Source of the DNA: Chitinophaga pinensis
Lineage (GTDB): Bacteria > Bacteroidota > Bacteroidia > Chitinophagales > Chitinophagaceae
NCBI GenBank assembly: GCA_943331145.2
Contig: CALQKL020000043.1
Coordinates: forward strand, 1-12,987
DNA length: 12,987 nt
Direction of reading: 5' to 3'
A program made the translations under genes and the position numbers. Positions 1 to 8,022 of this stretch are shown one piece after another (the stretch's first letter is position 1; each line of letters starts with the position of its first letter). The notes beneath the pieces are model-generated. The model ran no database searches. It had not been told where the DNA came from and saw only the letters and a list, made by a program, of their open reading frames with translations.

Positions 1-1
1 A

Positions 2-76
2 TTAAAAATTGGCGAGTTTGTTCAGGTTAAAATAGAGAAAGCTTTTGATTATGATTTAGAAGGAACGGTAATTTAA
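2..76 (+). CDS. rimO: C-terminal end of a RimO-like methylthiotransferase (TRAM domain), partial
   Basis: Only the last 24 codons are present; the 5' part lies outside the window. The frame ends at TAA 74-76 and reads a short beta-rich tail containing GEFVQVKIEKAFDYDLEGTV. Glycine followed by alternating hydrophobic residues, then an acidic AxxYDLxG segment, is how the TRAM RNA-binding domain ends in RimO, the radical-SAM enzyme that methylthiolates an aspartate of ribosomal protein S12. MiaB and MtaB also carry TRAM domains, but their ends rarely have the DYDL segment. The call rests on 24 residues and on memory of the family, so RimO is likely but not certain. The next gene begins 10 bases later, which suggests co-transcription. 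Confidence 0.6.
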   Translation, partial: LKIGEFVQVKIEKAFDYDLEGTVI

Positions 77-86
77 TTTTATAAAA

Positions 87-1688
87 TTGAACATAAAAAC
101 TTCACATATAGAATATCAACAAACCAAATCGTTTTCCAATTTGGTGGTTGATTATTTAAATGAAAATGAAGCGCTTAAACCATTTTACAAATTCGAACCC
201 AATTTAGATGGAATTCAAGCAGCTATTGAATCGCGTAAACATTCAAATACAAACCGAAAACTTTTGGTTGATGTTTTTAGCAAGCAATATGAAAATTACA
301 ACGCTAGCGAAAAAACCAAAAAAAATATTGAATTACTTTTAAAGGAAAACACCTTTACCATTTGTACCGCACATCAGCCCAATATCTTTACTGGTCAATT
401 ATATTTTATCTACAAAATCATTCACACTATAAAATTGGCTGATGATTTGAACAATAAAATGTCCAACAATCACTTCGTACCTGTTTATTACATGGGTAGC
501 TAGGATGCCGATTTAAACGAATTGGGCGAAATAGAAATTGAAGGCAAAAAATTAAAATGGCAAACTGAACAAAAAGGTGCTGTAGGCAGAATGAAAATCG
601 ATGCCAACTTCATTCGGTTAATTCAAGAAATAGAAAACCAGTTGATTGTTGAACAACATGGTGCAGAAATTATATCAATACTCAAATCACATTATACCCT
701 TGGAAAGTCAATAGCAGACGCAACTTTCGAATTCGTACATCATTTATTCAATGCTTTTGGTTTATTGATTTTATTGCCAGACAACGGCGATTTAAAATCA
801 TATTTTAAAGCTATTATTCAAGATGATTTAATGAATCAACAAGCACAGAAATTGGTTTTGAATACAGTAGACAAATTCCCTTCCGCTTATAAAATTCAAA
901 CAAGTGGGCGACCTATAAATTTGTTTTATTTAAAAGATAATTTTAGAGAAAGAATTGAGGAAACTGCTGAAGGATTTAAAGTTGTAAATACCAATTTGAT
1001 TTTTTCGAAAAACGAAATGCTTGACGAATTAAATCAATTTCCAGAAAGGTTCAGTCCAAATGTAGTTTTAAGGCCATTGTTTCAAGAACTAATTTTACCA
1101 AACATAGCATTTATTGGAGGCGGCAGCGAGTTAGCATATTGGATGGAATTGAAATCTTTATTTGAATTGTACAATGTCAATTATCCAGTTTTGTTATTAC
1201 GCAATTCCTTTTCAATCATTGAAAATAAAACATCAACATTAATCTCCGATCTTAATTTAAACTTGATTGATTTCTTCGAACCTGAAATTAAAATAGTAGA
1301 AAAATATACCAGAGAAAACTCCAAACTAAAATTAGATTTAATTGCCGAGAAATTAGCCATTGAAAATGTCTATCAAAACATTAAAGAAGCTGCCGGAATT
1401 ATAGACAAAACGCTTGTTCCACACTCAGATGCATTGCTTAAAAATGCAATAAAAAGACTCGAATATTTAGAGAAAAATATGCTTCGTGTCGAAAAGAAAA
1501 AACACGAAGCGGCCATTCGAAAAATACAAAAAATAATATCGCACATTTTCCCAAATGGAACTTTGCAAGAGCGTGTTGAAAATGCTTTGCCTTTATTAGC
1601 CAAGCATGGATTATCTTTTATTGATGTGCTTTACAGTTCTTCTGAATCCCTCGAACAAAAGTTTTCTTTTATAGAAATATCTGAATAA
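87..1688 (+). pseudogene. bshC: bacillithiol biosynthesis cysteine-adding enzyme BshC, interrupted by one in-frame TAG
   Basis: BshC acts last in bacillithiol synthesis, joining cysteine to GlcN-malate in the cytoplasm. Read through the stop, the frame gives 533 residues, the usual BshC size. The N-terminal part has family-like stretches: LVVDYLNENEALKPFY near residue 20, then AHQPNIFTGQLYFIYK. Past the stop come GAVGRM, the region around 350 with FIGGGSELAYW, and a Lys/Glu-rich probable coiled coil. TAG 501-503 (codon 139) sits in PVYYMGS-stop-DADLNELG, where relatives have Glu (SEDAD, from memory). The frame is otherwise open for 395 further codons with no frameshift. The start is a TTG at 87; no in-frame ATG fits the conserved N-terminus. 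A restart at TTG 522 has no visible ribosome site and would lose the AHQPN region. The gene is a very recent nonsense allele, a sequencing error, or a read-through gene; I favour the first two. Confidence 0.85.
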
Positions 1689-1689
1689 A

Positions 1690-1718
1690 AAAAGACCATT
1701 TATAAAAAATGGCCTTTT
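1690..1718. terminator. bidirectional hairpin terminator between convergent bshC and the M16 operon
   Basis: The left arm AAAAGACCATTT (1690-1701) pairs with AAATGGCCTTTT (1707-1718) around the 5-base loop ATAAA, with one A-C mismatch. Read on the minus strand the stem is followed by a run of seven T. Read on the plus strand it ends in TTTTAATT. It lies just after the bshC stop and about 25 bases past the M16 gene's stop, so it can end both transcripts. Confidence 0.75.
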
Positions 1719-1742
1719 AATTATTATTGTAAAAAACAAGTT

Positions 1743-3842
1743 TTAATCTTGTTTAAAGTCTGCGGCAGTAACTCCTTCATTAATTTTAATGTCAGAAATA
1801 CTCATCGAAAATTCTTGCTCACCAACAGTTTGAGTAATTGTATAAGGCAAAGTAACATTTCCAACTTTTTTGTAGTTGCTGTAATCTGTCATGATGGTTG
1901 TTTCATTTCCACCTTCAGAGTTTGTACTTTCATCACGCAAAAGTAATTTTGTTTTAACAGAGTAATATTCTACTGAAACTTTACCACTTGGCTTGGTGAT
2001 TTTTATTTTGTAAGCATCTTCATCACCAGCTTTACCCATACCTAAATAACTGGTTTGATAGTCATTAGAAATGTAAAATAATTGTGGAATAAGCGCTTTA
2101 TCATCTTGAGCTTCTTTGATTTCTTTTTCGTCCAATTCTTTCTTTTGTCCCATTTGTGCTTGATATCCTTTGCTGCCATCAAAAGAAGATTGCATTACTT
2201 TCATCTCTCCCATTTTAACTTCTGTGTAATGCTTATTAGGCGCCATTTTAATATCCGTTCCTTCAAAGTCTCTCCCCATAAAAGACATGGTAAAAGCAGC
2301 TTTGGTTGAATTTAATTTTTTCAATTCTTCCTTTCCTCCAATTGCATTTAAATAATCAAAAATCACATTTGCTGCAGAAACTGATTCTTCAGATTTTTTG
2401 GTTTCATTTATATTAACCTCTTTTGGTTTTTCTACAATTGGGTTTGCATATTTATCATACATTTTAATTGGATAACCCAATCTACCTAAGTTAGGAATGA
2501 TTTTAGAAGCGTTTCCAACAATCACAATACGGGTATGATTTTTATCGAAATATTTTTGTGCTACTCTTTGTACATCTGCAATAGTAACCGCATTTATTTT
2601 TTGTAAAAATGTACGATAGTAATCTTTTTGCAATCCATTGATTAAAATGTTTGAAGCATAAGATGCTGTTCTTTCAGGATCTTCCATACCTAATGCAAAC
2701 GAACCATTGTATTTTGCCTTTGCATTTTTCAATTCTTCTTCGCTGATTTTCCCATCACGCATGTTTCCAATTTCTGCAATCAATTCAGCAATGGCGCTAT
2801 CCGCTTTTTCGCTACGTACTTGTGCACTTCCCGAAAATTGCGTTTGGAAACGTCCGCTTCCAACACGAGAATAACTACCATAAGTAAAACCATGCTTCTC
2901 TCTCAAATTCATAAAAAGCTTGCTTTCTGCTCCACCGCCTAAAATTTGATTCGCAATTACCAATGCATGATAATCAGGATTGCTCAATGGGTTATTAATT
3001 AAATTACCCACTGTTAATTCTCCTTGAACTGCTGTTGGTAAATCAATGAAATTAATTTCAGTTGATGCTACGTTATTTACATTATTAACAGATGGTGTAA
3101 GCAATTGCGTGCCTTTCCATTTTCCAAAAGCTTTGATGGCCAAGGCTTTCGCTGAATCAGGCTTAATATCACCAATGAAAGTTAAATAGCATCTTGAAGG
3201 TGTAATGTTATCTTTATACGCTTTTTTTATGTCGTCTAGTGTAATGCTTTTAATGGTTTGTTCTGTTTCAAATTCGCCCATTGCCGAATTTTTTCCATAG
3301 CTTAATGCTCCAACTACTCTAGCTGAAATGGCAGATGCACTTTTTTCGCTAGATTTTAAACCAGTAAGTTTTTGTGTTCTTATTTTTTCAAAAGACGCTT
3401 GGGGAAACGCTGGATTTTGAATGGCTTCAGACATCATCATAAACGCTTTATTAAAATAACGTGTCAATGCTGAAATACTTCCTCCTCCTGCATTTAAATT
3501 CACATTAGCTCCAATTTGTTCTATCTCAAGATCAAATTTTTCTTTCGACATTTTTGTTGTTCCTTCTCCCAACATTTGCCCCATAATTTCATTTACACCT
3601 GCCTTCTCTCCTTCTACAATTGGACCTCTATCAATGCTAAGCGTTGCAGATACTTTTGGTAATTTATGATTTTCAACCACCAAAACGGTAATGCCATTTG
3701 GTAAGTTAAAAGTTACTGGATCTTTAATGGTAATTGTTGGCGCAGGCCCTGGTTTAGGTTGTTTGCTGCGATCTACTTTTGTTTGCGCAATGCTATTTGT
3801 GGTAAGCAAAACCGCAAAACCGAAATACAATATTTTCTTCAT
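1743..3842 (-). CDS. exported M16 peptidase-like protein without zinc motif, with C-terminal LolA-like region
   Basis: The 699-residue protein has a signal peptide (about 1-20, ending NSIAQ). An M16 N-terminal domain (about 40-185) and an M16 C-terminal inactive-like domain (about 195-375) follow. Where active M16 enzymes carry HxxEH, this one reads AGVNEIMGQML (81-91), so both histidines and the glutamate are lost. The second domain keeps a good NLREKHGFTYGSYSRVGSG segment, the part that in paired M16B enzymes supplies the substrate-binding Arg/Tyr side. Residues from about 490 to the end form a beta-rich region resembling LolA/LppX-type lipoprotein-carrier folds; this is a weak, memory-based match. 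It lies 38 bases downstream of the zinc-bearing M16 gene, so the likely product is the non-catalytic subunit of a periplasmic heteromeric peptidase. Its substrate is unknown. Confidence 0.85.
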   Translation of the reverse strand: MKKILYFGFAVLLTTNSIAQTKVDRSKQPKPGPAPTITIKDPVTFNLPNGITVLVVENHKLPKVSATLSIDRGPIVEGEKAGVNEIMGQMLGEGTTKMSKEKFDLEIEQIGANVNLNAGGGSISALTRYFNKAFMMMSEAIQNPAFPQASFEKIRTQKLTGLKSSEKSASAISARVVGALSYGKNSAMGEFETEQTIKSITLDDIKKAYKDNITPSRCYLTFIGDIKPDSAKALAIKAFGKWKGTQLLTPSVNNVNNVASTEINFIDLPTAVQGELTVGNLINNPLSNPDYHALVIANQILGGGAESKLFMNLREKHGFTYGSYSRVGSGRFQTQFSGSAQVRSEKADSAIAELIAEIGNMRDGKISEEELKNAKAKYNGSFALGMEDPERTASYASNILINGLQKDYYRTFLQKINAVTIADVQRVAQKYFDKNHTRIVIVGNASKIIPNLGRLGYPIKMYDKYANPIVEKPKEVNINETKKSEESVSAANVIFDYLNAIGGKEELKKLNSTKAAFTMSFMGRDFEGTDIKMAPNKHYTEVKMGEMKVMQSSFDGSKGYQAQMGQKKELDEKEIKEAQDDKALIPQLFYISNDYQTSYLGMGKAGDEDAYKIKITKPSGKVSVEYYSVKTKLLLRDESTNSEGGNETTIMTDYSNYKKVGNVTLPYTITQTVGEQEFSMSISDIKINEGVTAADFKQD

Positions 3843-3880
3843 GATATTTTATTTTTTCGAAATGATTTAATGTGGATGGT

Positions 3881-5191
3881 TTATTTTTTTGGTAAATAGT
3901 AAACCACAACGCGTTGGTTTTTATTAAGGTATTTTTTAGCGACATTTTGAATATCCGCTCTAGTCACCTTTCTTACCTCATCTAATTCCGTATTTATATG
4001 ATTGGTATTTTTATTGTGGAAAGTATACCCTTCTGCTAAATTCTCAGCAACGCCAAGCATTTTTGCATTTTTACCAATGTAATCATTTTCATATTGGTTG
4101 CGAATTTTTGTAAAATCCACATCGCTAATTAATTCTGTTTGAAGTTTTTTGATTTCTTCATCCATATCTGCTTGTAAACTATCCAAAGCAAAAGCTCCGT
4201 TTGGTAAAGCATAAGTAATATAAGCACCATAATCTTCTAATGCATAATTGAAACTGCCTACTTGAAGTGCATTCTTTTTTGTATCCACCATTTTAGTGTA
4301 CATTCTACTGCTTTGTCCACCACTCAATACGCTTGATGCAAGCTCTAAAGCAATCGATTCTTTGCTGGTCATTCCTGGTGTACGATAAGCGGTTACAATA
4401 GCTGGTATTTGAATGTTGCTATCATAAGCGGTGTCGATAATTTCTTTTGTAATTGGATCTTCCTGAACATTTACAGGTTCAACTTTGGGACCATTTGGAA
4501 TTTCTGCAAAATAACTTTCTACCAATGTTTTGGTTTTTGCAACATCAATGTCTCCAGCTATTACTAAAACTGCATTTCCAGGTGTGTAATATTTTTTGTT
4601 AAACGCCTGAAATTCTTGTAATGTAGCGGCATCAAGATGTTCCATACTGCCGATTGGCGCCCAGATATATGGATGCTTGGTAAACAACTTCTTCATTATT
4701 GATGAAATTAAATTACCGTATGGCGAATTATCTACACGCATGCGTTTTTCTTCTTTCACCACTTCATTTTGTGTTTTTACCCCAATTTCATTGATAACTG
4801 GATGAAACATTCTTTCGCTCTCAAGCCACAAACCTGTTTCTAATTGGTTGGATGGAAACACTTCGTAATAAAAAGTTCTGTCTTGAGTGGTATTTGCATT
4901 GTTTTGTCCGCCGTTGCTGCTTACAATTTTCATGAACTCGCCTCTCTTGATGTTATCACTGCCTTCAAATAATAAATGTTCGAAAAAATGCGCAAACCCA
5001 GTACGGTCAGGCGTTTCGTTTTTACTCCCTACGTGATACATCACTGAAACAGCTACAACTGGAGCGGTTTTATCTTGATGTAATACAACATGTAATCCGT
5101 TTTTTAAATCATACTCTGTAAAGGCCACTTTTTGAGCCTGAGAAAGCATACCAAACATGCATAAACATGCGGCTAATTTTAATTTCAACAT
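3881..5191 (-). CDS. exported zinc-dependent M16 peptidase, catalytic subunit
   Basis: The 436-residue protein begins with a signal peptide (about 1-20, ending LSQAQ), so it acts in the periplasm. The inverted zinc motif HFFEH is at H68-H72, with E71 as the general base. The third zinc ligand is expected 76 residues after the second histidine and is there: E148 in NEVVKEEKRM. The M16 C-terminal domain follows (about 190-370). Its Arg/Tyr-type segment (SSRMYTKMVDTKKNALQVGSFN) lacks the usual GxxY tyrosine, which the neighbouring subunit retains. The pair therefore looks complementary: this protein supplies zinc and the partner supplies the substrate-binding side. It is first in a two-gene unit and lies 96 bases downstream of purE, with a possible promoter of its own. 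Confidence 0.9.
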   Translation of the reverse strand: MLKLKLAACLCMFGMLSQAQKVAFTEYDLKNGLHVVLHQDKTAPVVAVSVMYHVGSKNETPDRTGFAHFFEHLLFEGSDNIKRGEFMKIVSSNGGQNNANTTQDRTFYYEVFPSNQLETGLWLESERMFHPVINEIGVKTQNEVVKEEKRMRVDNSPYGNLISSIMKKLFTKHPYIWAPIGSMEHLDAATLQEFQAFNKKYYTPGNAVLVIAGDIDVAKTKTLVESYFAEIPNGPKVEPVNVQEDPITKEIIDTAYDSNIQIPAIVTAYRTPGMTSKESIALELASSVLSGGQSSRMYTKMVDTKKNALQVGSFNYALEDYGAYITYALPNGAFALDSLQADMDEEIKKLQTELISDVDFTKIRNQYENDYIGKNAKMLGVAENLAEGYTFHNKNTNHINTELDEVRKVTRADIQNVAKKYLNKNQRVVVYYLPKK

Positions 5192-5210
5192 AATTGATAT
5201 TTTTTGGTCA

Positions 5211-5218
5211 CAAAAATA
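5211..5218 (-). promoter_or_regulatory. candidate -7 element of the M16 operon promoter
   Basis: The minus strand reads TATTTTTG, which fits the Bacteroidota -7 consensus TAnnTTTG. It would place the transcript start about 15 bases before the ATG. No TTTG is seen at the expected -33 distance, and the spacer is so AT-rich that a chance match is possible. Confidence 0.3.
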
Positions 5219-5287
5219 AGTAGAAAAATATGGGATACAGATTAAATGTAAAAAAATACAAACTTTAACTTATTATAATTAAAATTG

Positions 5288-5773
5288 CTATTTAATCCTT
5301 GTAACCATTTCCAAAACCTGATTGTTAAGTTCTGTTTTGTAAGCTGATAACTTATTGGCTAAATCCGCATTAGAGGTTGCCAAAATTTGAGCTGCCAAAA
5401 TAGCTGCGTTTTTCGCACCATTTAAAGCCACTGTAGCTACCGGAACGCCTGTTGGCATTTGCAAAATAGACAACACCGAATCCCATCCATCAATTGAATT
5501 GGATGATTTTACAGGAACACCAATTACAGGCAAAATAGAATACGCGGCAACCATTCCAGGTAAATGAGCTGCACCACCTGCACCAGCAATGATCACTTTT
5601 ATCCCTCTACCACTTGCTTGTTTGGCATAATCTGCCATTCGATCTGGGGTTCGATGCGCCGAAACGATGGTCATTTCAAATTGCACACCAAATTTCGTTA
5701 GTATATCAGCAGCTCCTTTCATCACTTCCATATCGCTTTCACTGCCCATTATTATCCCAATTTGTGGTTCCAT
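5288..5773 (-). CDS. purE: N5-carboxyaminoimidazole ribonucleotide mutase (class I PurE)
   Basis: PurE converts N5-CAIR, the product of PurK, to CAIR in de novo purine synthesis. The 161 residues match the class I length. Visible marks are the phosphate-binding GSESD (10-14), the active-site SAHRTP with H40, and the glycine-rich AGAGGAAHLPGM segment followed by PVIGVPV. All expected catalytic-site residues appear present. The gene ends with TAG (5290-5288), backed by an in-frame TAA two codons later, so TAG serves as an ordinary stop in this genome. It faces tal divergently across 172 bases. Its partner purK is not adjacent: it lies about 4.2 kb away on the same strand, although the two genes commonly sit together. 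Confidence 0.96.
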   Translation of the reverse strand: MEPQIGIIMGSESDMEVMKGAADILTKFGVQFEMTIVSAHRTPDRMADYAKQASGRGIKVIIAGAGGAAHLPGMVAAYSILPVIGVPVKSSNSIDGWDSVLSILQMPTGVPVATVALNGAKNAAILAAQILATSNADLANKLSAYKTELNNQVLEMVTRIK

Positions 5774-5802
5774 ATTTTGAATTTTAATTTTAATAATTGG
5801 CC

Positions 5803-5810
5803 CAAAGATA
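5803..5810 (-). promoter_or_regulatory. candidate -7 element of the purE promoter
   Basis: The minus strand reads TATCTTTG, an exact match to TAnnTTTG and the same octamer as upstream of sucD. A TTTA lies 20 bases further upstream as a weak -33 element. The predicted leader is about 25 bases. I see no purine riboswitch or other long leader structure in this short space. Confidence 0.45.
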
Positions 5811-5907
5811 TTAATAGTTGTGATAGGTTTTAAAATGGCAATTGAATGACTTAAAAAAATGTAGATAAATACATGAATTAATTTAATGTTGGTTGCAAGT
5901 TGCTTAC

Positions 5908-5915
5908 TACCTTAG
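5908..5915 (+). promoter_or_regulatory. weak candidate -7 element for the transaldolase gene
   Basis: TACCTTAG differs from TAnnTTTG at one position and lies about 30 bases before the ATG at 5946. TTGG-type sequence lies about 15-17 bases upstream of it. This is the best match in the divergent spacer on this strand, but it is weak. Confidence 0.22.
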
Positions 5916-5945
5916 CGGCATTAATCATTTTTTAAAAAACATACC

Positions 5946-6599
5946 ATGAAATTTTTTATTGATACAGCAAACTTAGCACAGATTAAAGAAGCAAGTGAGT
6001 TGGGTATTTTAGATGGGGTTACCACCAATCCATCGTTAATGGCAAAAGAAGGCATCAAAGGCGAAGAAGCCATTATGCAACATTACAAAACCATTTGTGA
6101 AATGGTTGATGGAGATATCAGTGCTGAAGTGATTTCAACAGATTTTGAAGGAATGATTGCTGAAGGGAAAAAATTAGTGGCTATTCATAAAAATATCGTG
6201 GTAAAAGTACCAATGATTAAAGATGGTATTAAAGCCATTAAATGGTTTACAGAAAATGGGATTCGTACCAATTGTACGTTGATTTTCTCTGCTGGACAAG
6301 CCATTCTTGCTGCAAAAGCCGGTGCTTCTTATGTTTCACCATTTATTGGCCGTATCGACGATAGTGGCTGGGATGGAATGGATTTGATTCATCAATTGAG
6401 TCAAATTTTTAGTGTTCAAGGTTATAAAACAGAAATCCTTGCTGCTTCTATCAGAAATCCAAACCACATTATAAAATGCGCTGAAGCTGGTGCAGATGTT
6501 TGTACTTGTCCTTTAGATTCAATTTTAGGTTTATTAAAACACCCATTAACGGATATTGGATTGGCTAAGTTTTTAGAAGATGCAAAGAAATTTGCTTAA
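5946..6599 (+). CDS. tal: transaldolase, short (fructose-6-phosphate aldolase-like, type 3B) form
   Basis: The enzyme moves a dihydroxyacetone unit between sugar phosphates in the non-oxidative pentose phosphate pathway. The 217-residue single TIM barrel begins MKFFIDTANL and has the substrate-site GVTTNPSL. The Schiff-base lysine is K87 in VVKVPM, and SPFIGRIDD follows. Two positions help separate transaldolase from true FSA aldolase. Where E. coli FsaA has Gln59 (FAQVMAT), this protein has Glu61 (SAEVIST). Where FsaA has a tyrosine (APYVNRID), this protein has phenylalanine (SPFIGRID). Both point to transaldolase; this is inferred from residues recalled from the families. The gene is followed by a strong terminator, so it is probably monocistronic. 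Confidence 0.92.
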   Translation: MKFFIDTANLAQIKEASELGILDGVTTNPSLMAKEGIKGEEAIMQHYKTICEMVDGDISAEVISTDFEGMIAEGKKLVAIHKNIVVKVPMIKDGIKAIKWFTENGIRTNCTLIFSAGQAILAAKAGASYVSPFIGRIDDSGWDGMDLIHQLSQIFSVQGYKTEILAASIRNPNHIIKCAEAGADVCTCPLDSILGLLKHPLTDIGLAKFLEDAKKFA

Positions 6600-6622
6600 T
6601 TATAATTAACATCAACATCTTT

Positions 6623-6650
6623 AAAAGACGGATCCATTTCCGTCTTTTTT
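6623..6650 (+). terminator. rho-independent terminator after tal
   Basis: AAAAGACGGA (6623-6632) pairs perfectly with TCCGTCTTTT (6639-6648) around the loop TCCATT, and further T residues follow. It lies 24 bases past the tal stop and separates tal from trpG. Confidence 0.9.
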
Positions 6651-6673
6651 ATTTTTTAAAATAGATTTAATTC

Positions 6674-7246
6674 ATGTCTAAATTATTGGTTTTCGATAAT
6701 TATGATTCATTCACATACAATCTGGTGCATATGATTGAAAAATTATTGCATCAGAAAGTTGATGTGTGCAAAAACGATGAATATGATATTGAAAAATTTA
6801 AAGAATACGACAAGATTATTTTATCTCCTGGACCAGGTATCCCATCTGAAGCAGGTTTATTAAAAAAACTGATTGAAGTTTATGCACCTTCAAAAAGCAT
6901 TTTAGGCATTTGTTTGGGGCATCAAGCGATAGGCGAAGTATTTGGGGCATCACTCAAAAACATTAATGAAGTATTTCATGGTGTATCTACCCCAATACAA
7001 ATTTTAGATGCCAATGAACCTTTATTTAAAGGAATGAATCCAGTAGAAATGGTTGGTCGTTACCATAGCTGGGTCATTGAAAACCAATACCTACCGAATT
7101 GTTTGAAAATAACGGCTGTTGATAAGAATAATTTAATCATGGGCATCAGGCATAAAACCTATGATTTACAAGGCGTACAGTTTCATCCTGAAAGTATTTT
7201 AACCCCTTGCGGAGAAAAGTTGATTTCGAATTGGCTTTTTGCTTAA
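6674..7246 (+). CDS. trpG: glutamine amidotransferase subunit of anthranilate or aminodeoxychorismate synthase
   Basis: This subunit hydrolyses glutamine and channels ammonia to the chorismate-binding partner (TrpE or PabB). The 190-residue class I amidotransferase has NYDSFTYNLV at the start, the oxyanion-loop SPGPG (51-55), the nucleophile C80 in GICLGHQAIG, RYHSW near 130, and the triad H171 and E173 in QFHPES. All catalytic residues are intact. No trpE, pabB, trpD or trpC is in the window, so the tryptophan and folate roles cannot be separated by context; the symbol could equally be pabA. The only operon partner is the TrpF-like gene 15 bases downstream, which tilts the reading towards tryptophan, but that protein seems inactive. 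No Shine-Dalgarno sequence is visible before the ATG. Confidence 0.9.
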   Translation: MSKLLVFDNYDSFTYNLVHMIEKLLHQKVDVCKNDEYDIEKFKEYDKIILSPGPGIPSEAGLLKKLIEVYAPSKSILGICLGHQAIGEVFGASLKNINEVFHGVSTPIQILDANEPLFKGMNPVEMVGRYHSWVIENQYLPNCLKITAVDKNNLIMGIRHKTYDLQGVQFHPESILTPCGEKLISNWLFA

Positions 7247-7261
7247 TTTAGTAGTGAGCAC

Positions 7262-7942
7262 ATGAAAAAAATCACAATTATCCAACAACAAAAAAAGCCC
7301 ATAAATATAAACGTTTATGGAATTAGTTCTATTGAACAAATAGAGCAGATGGATAAATTGCAGATTGATTTTGTTGGTTTGTGCTTTGATGAAAACACTT
7401 CAAATTGTGTTATTGGAAAAATCGATCCTTCTGAATGTAAATATGTTGATATTGACACCAAAAAAATAGGCGTTTTTAAAAACCAATCTGAAGATTTTAT
7501 TTTAAAAAAAATCGAGGATTTCGGTTTGGATTTGATTCAGCTTAATGGAAATGAAACCCCAACCTTTTGTTTTAAATTATCCAAAGAAATTGAAGTAATA
7601 AAGAATTTTAATTTGGATTTAAATAACGACAAGCTGCTACATGATTTTTTAAAAAATTATGATGAAGTTTGTGATTACTACATTTTCAATGGCACGTTTC
7701 CAAATGGCAATCATACTAAAGAAAATAATGCATGGCAGAATCTAATCAATTATAGTATTGAAAAACCGTTTTTTATTGGGAGCGAATTTATAAAACCATC
7801 CGATGCGCCTGCATTTCAACAATTTAAACATCCTGATTTTCTAGGAATTGAATTGGGCAGTCAATTTGAAAAAGACGCTAATACAAAAGATACTTCAATG
7901 ATTTTATCATTCACCAGGGCTTTGAATCAGGTGGTTAACTAA
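7262..7942 (+). CDS. TrpF-like (phosphoribosylanthranilate isomerase fold) protein with replaced catalytic residues
   Basis: The 226-residue protein is clearly related to TrpF in its middle part: KIGVFKNQSEDFILKKI then FGLDLIQLNGNETP (about 68-100) and VIKNFN (112-117) follow the family pattern of VGVFVNQ, LDxVQLHGDE and VIKAF. The functional positions are changed. The catalytic cysteine of the K-I-C-G-I motif is Tyr19 in NVYGIS, and the lysine before it is also lost. The SPR phosphate/substrate motif is TSN near residue 46. The general-acid aspartate of the LLDS strand is Asn143 in YIFNGT. The AGGL phosphate loop is IGSEF near 172-176. It is therefore probably not an active isomerase. The frame is open and full length, so it looks maintained and not decayed. 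It is co-transcribed with trpG (gap 15 bases). A scaffold or regulatory role is possible but unsupported. Confidence 0.72.
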   Translation: MKKITIIQQQKKPININVYGISSIEQIEQMDKLQIDFVGLCFDENTSNCVIGKIDPSECKYVDIDTKKIGVFKNQSEDFILKKIEDFGLDLIQLNGNETPTFCFKLSKEIEVIKNFNLDLNNDKLLHDFLKNYDEVCDYYIFNGTFPNGNHTKENNAWQNLINYSIEKPFFIGSEFIKPSDAPAFQQFKHPDFLGIELGSQFEKDANTKDTSMILSFTRALNQVVN

Positions 7943-8022
7943 TTTTTACAATTTCCACATTAGGAAAAAAGCATTAAAGCGCTTAATATTGCAAATACTA
8001 TAAATCGAATAAATTTAAAAAA

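Noticed and set aside
501..503. Genome-wide reassignment of TAG to an amino acid, or pyrrolysine/programmed read-through in bshC
   Set aside because: purE ends with TAG at its normal family length, and no other gene in the window has an internal TAG. Nothing resembling a read-through element is seen next to the codon.
522..1688. A separate functional gene starting at TTG 522
   Set aside because: It is the same frame as the upstream part, begins in the middle of a conserved BshC segment, and has no ribosome-binding site, so it is the remainder of the interrupted gene.
7971..7992. Quasi-palindrome around AAGCGCTT upstream of the thioredoxin fusion
   Set aside because: Only eight bases are perfectly symmetric, with a bulge beyond; there is no T-run and no clear promoter beside it. 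It is too weak to call an operator or terminator.
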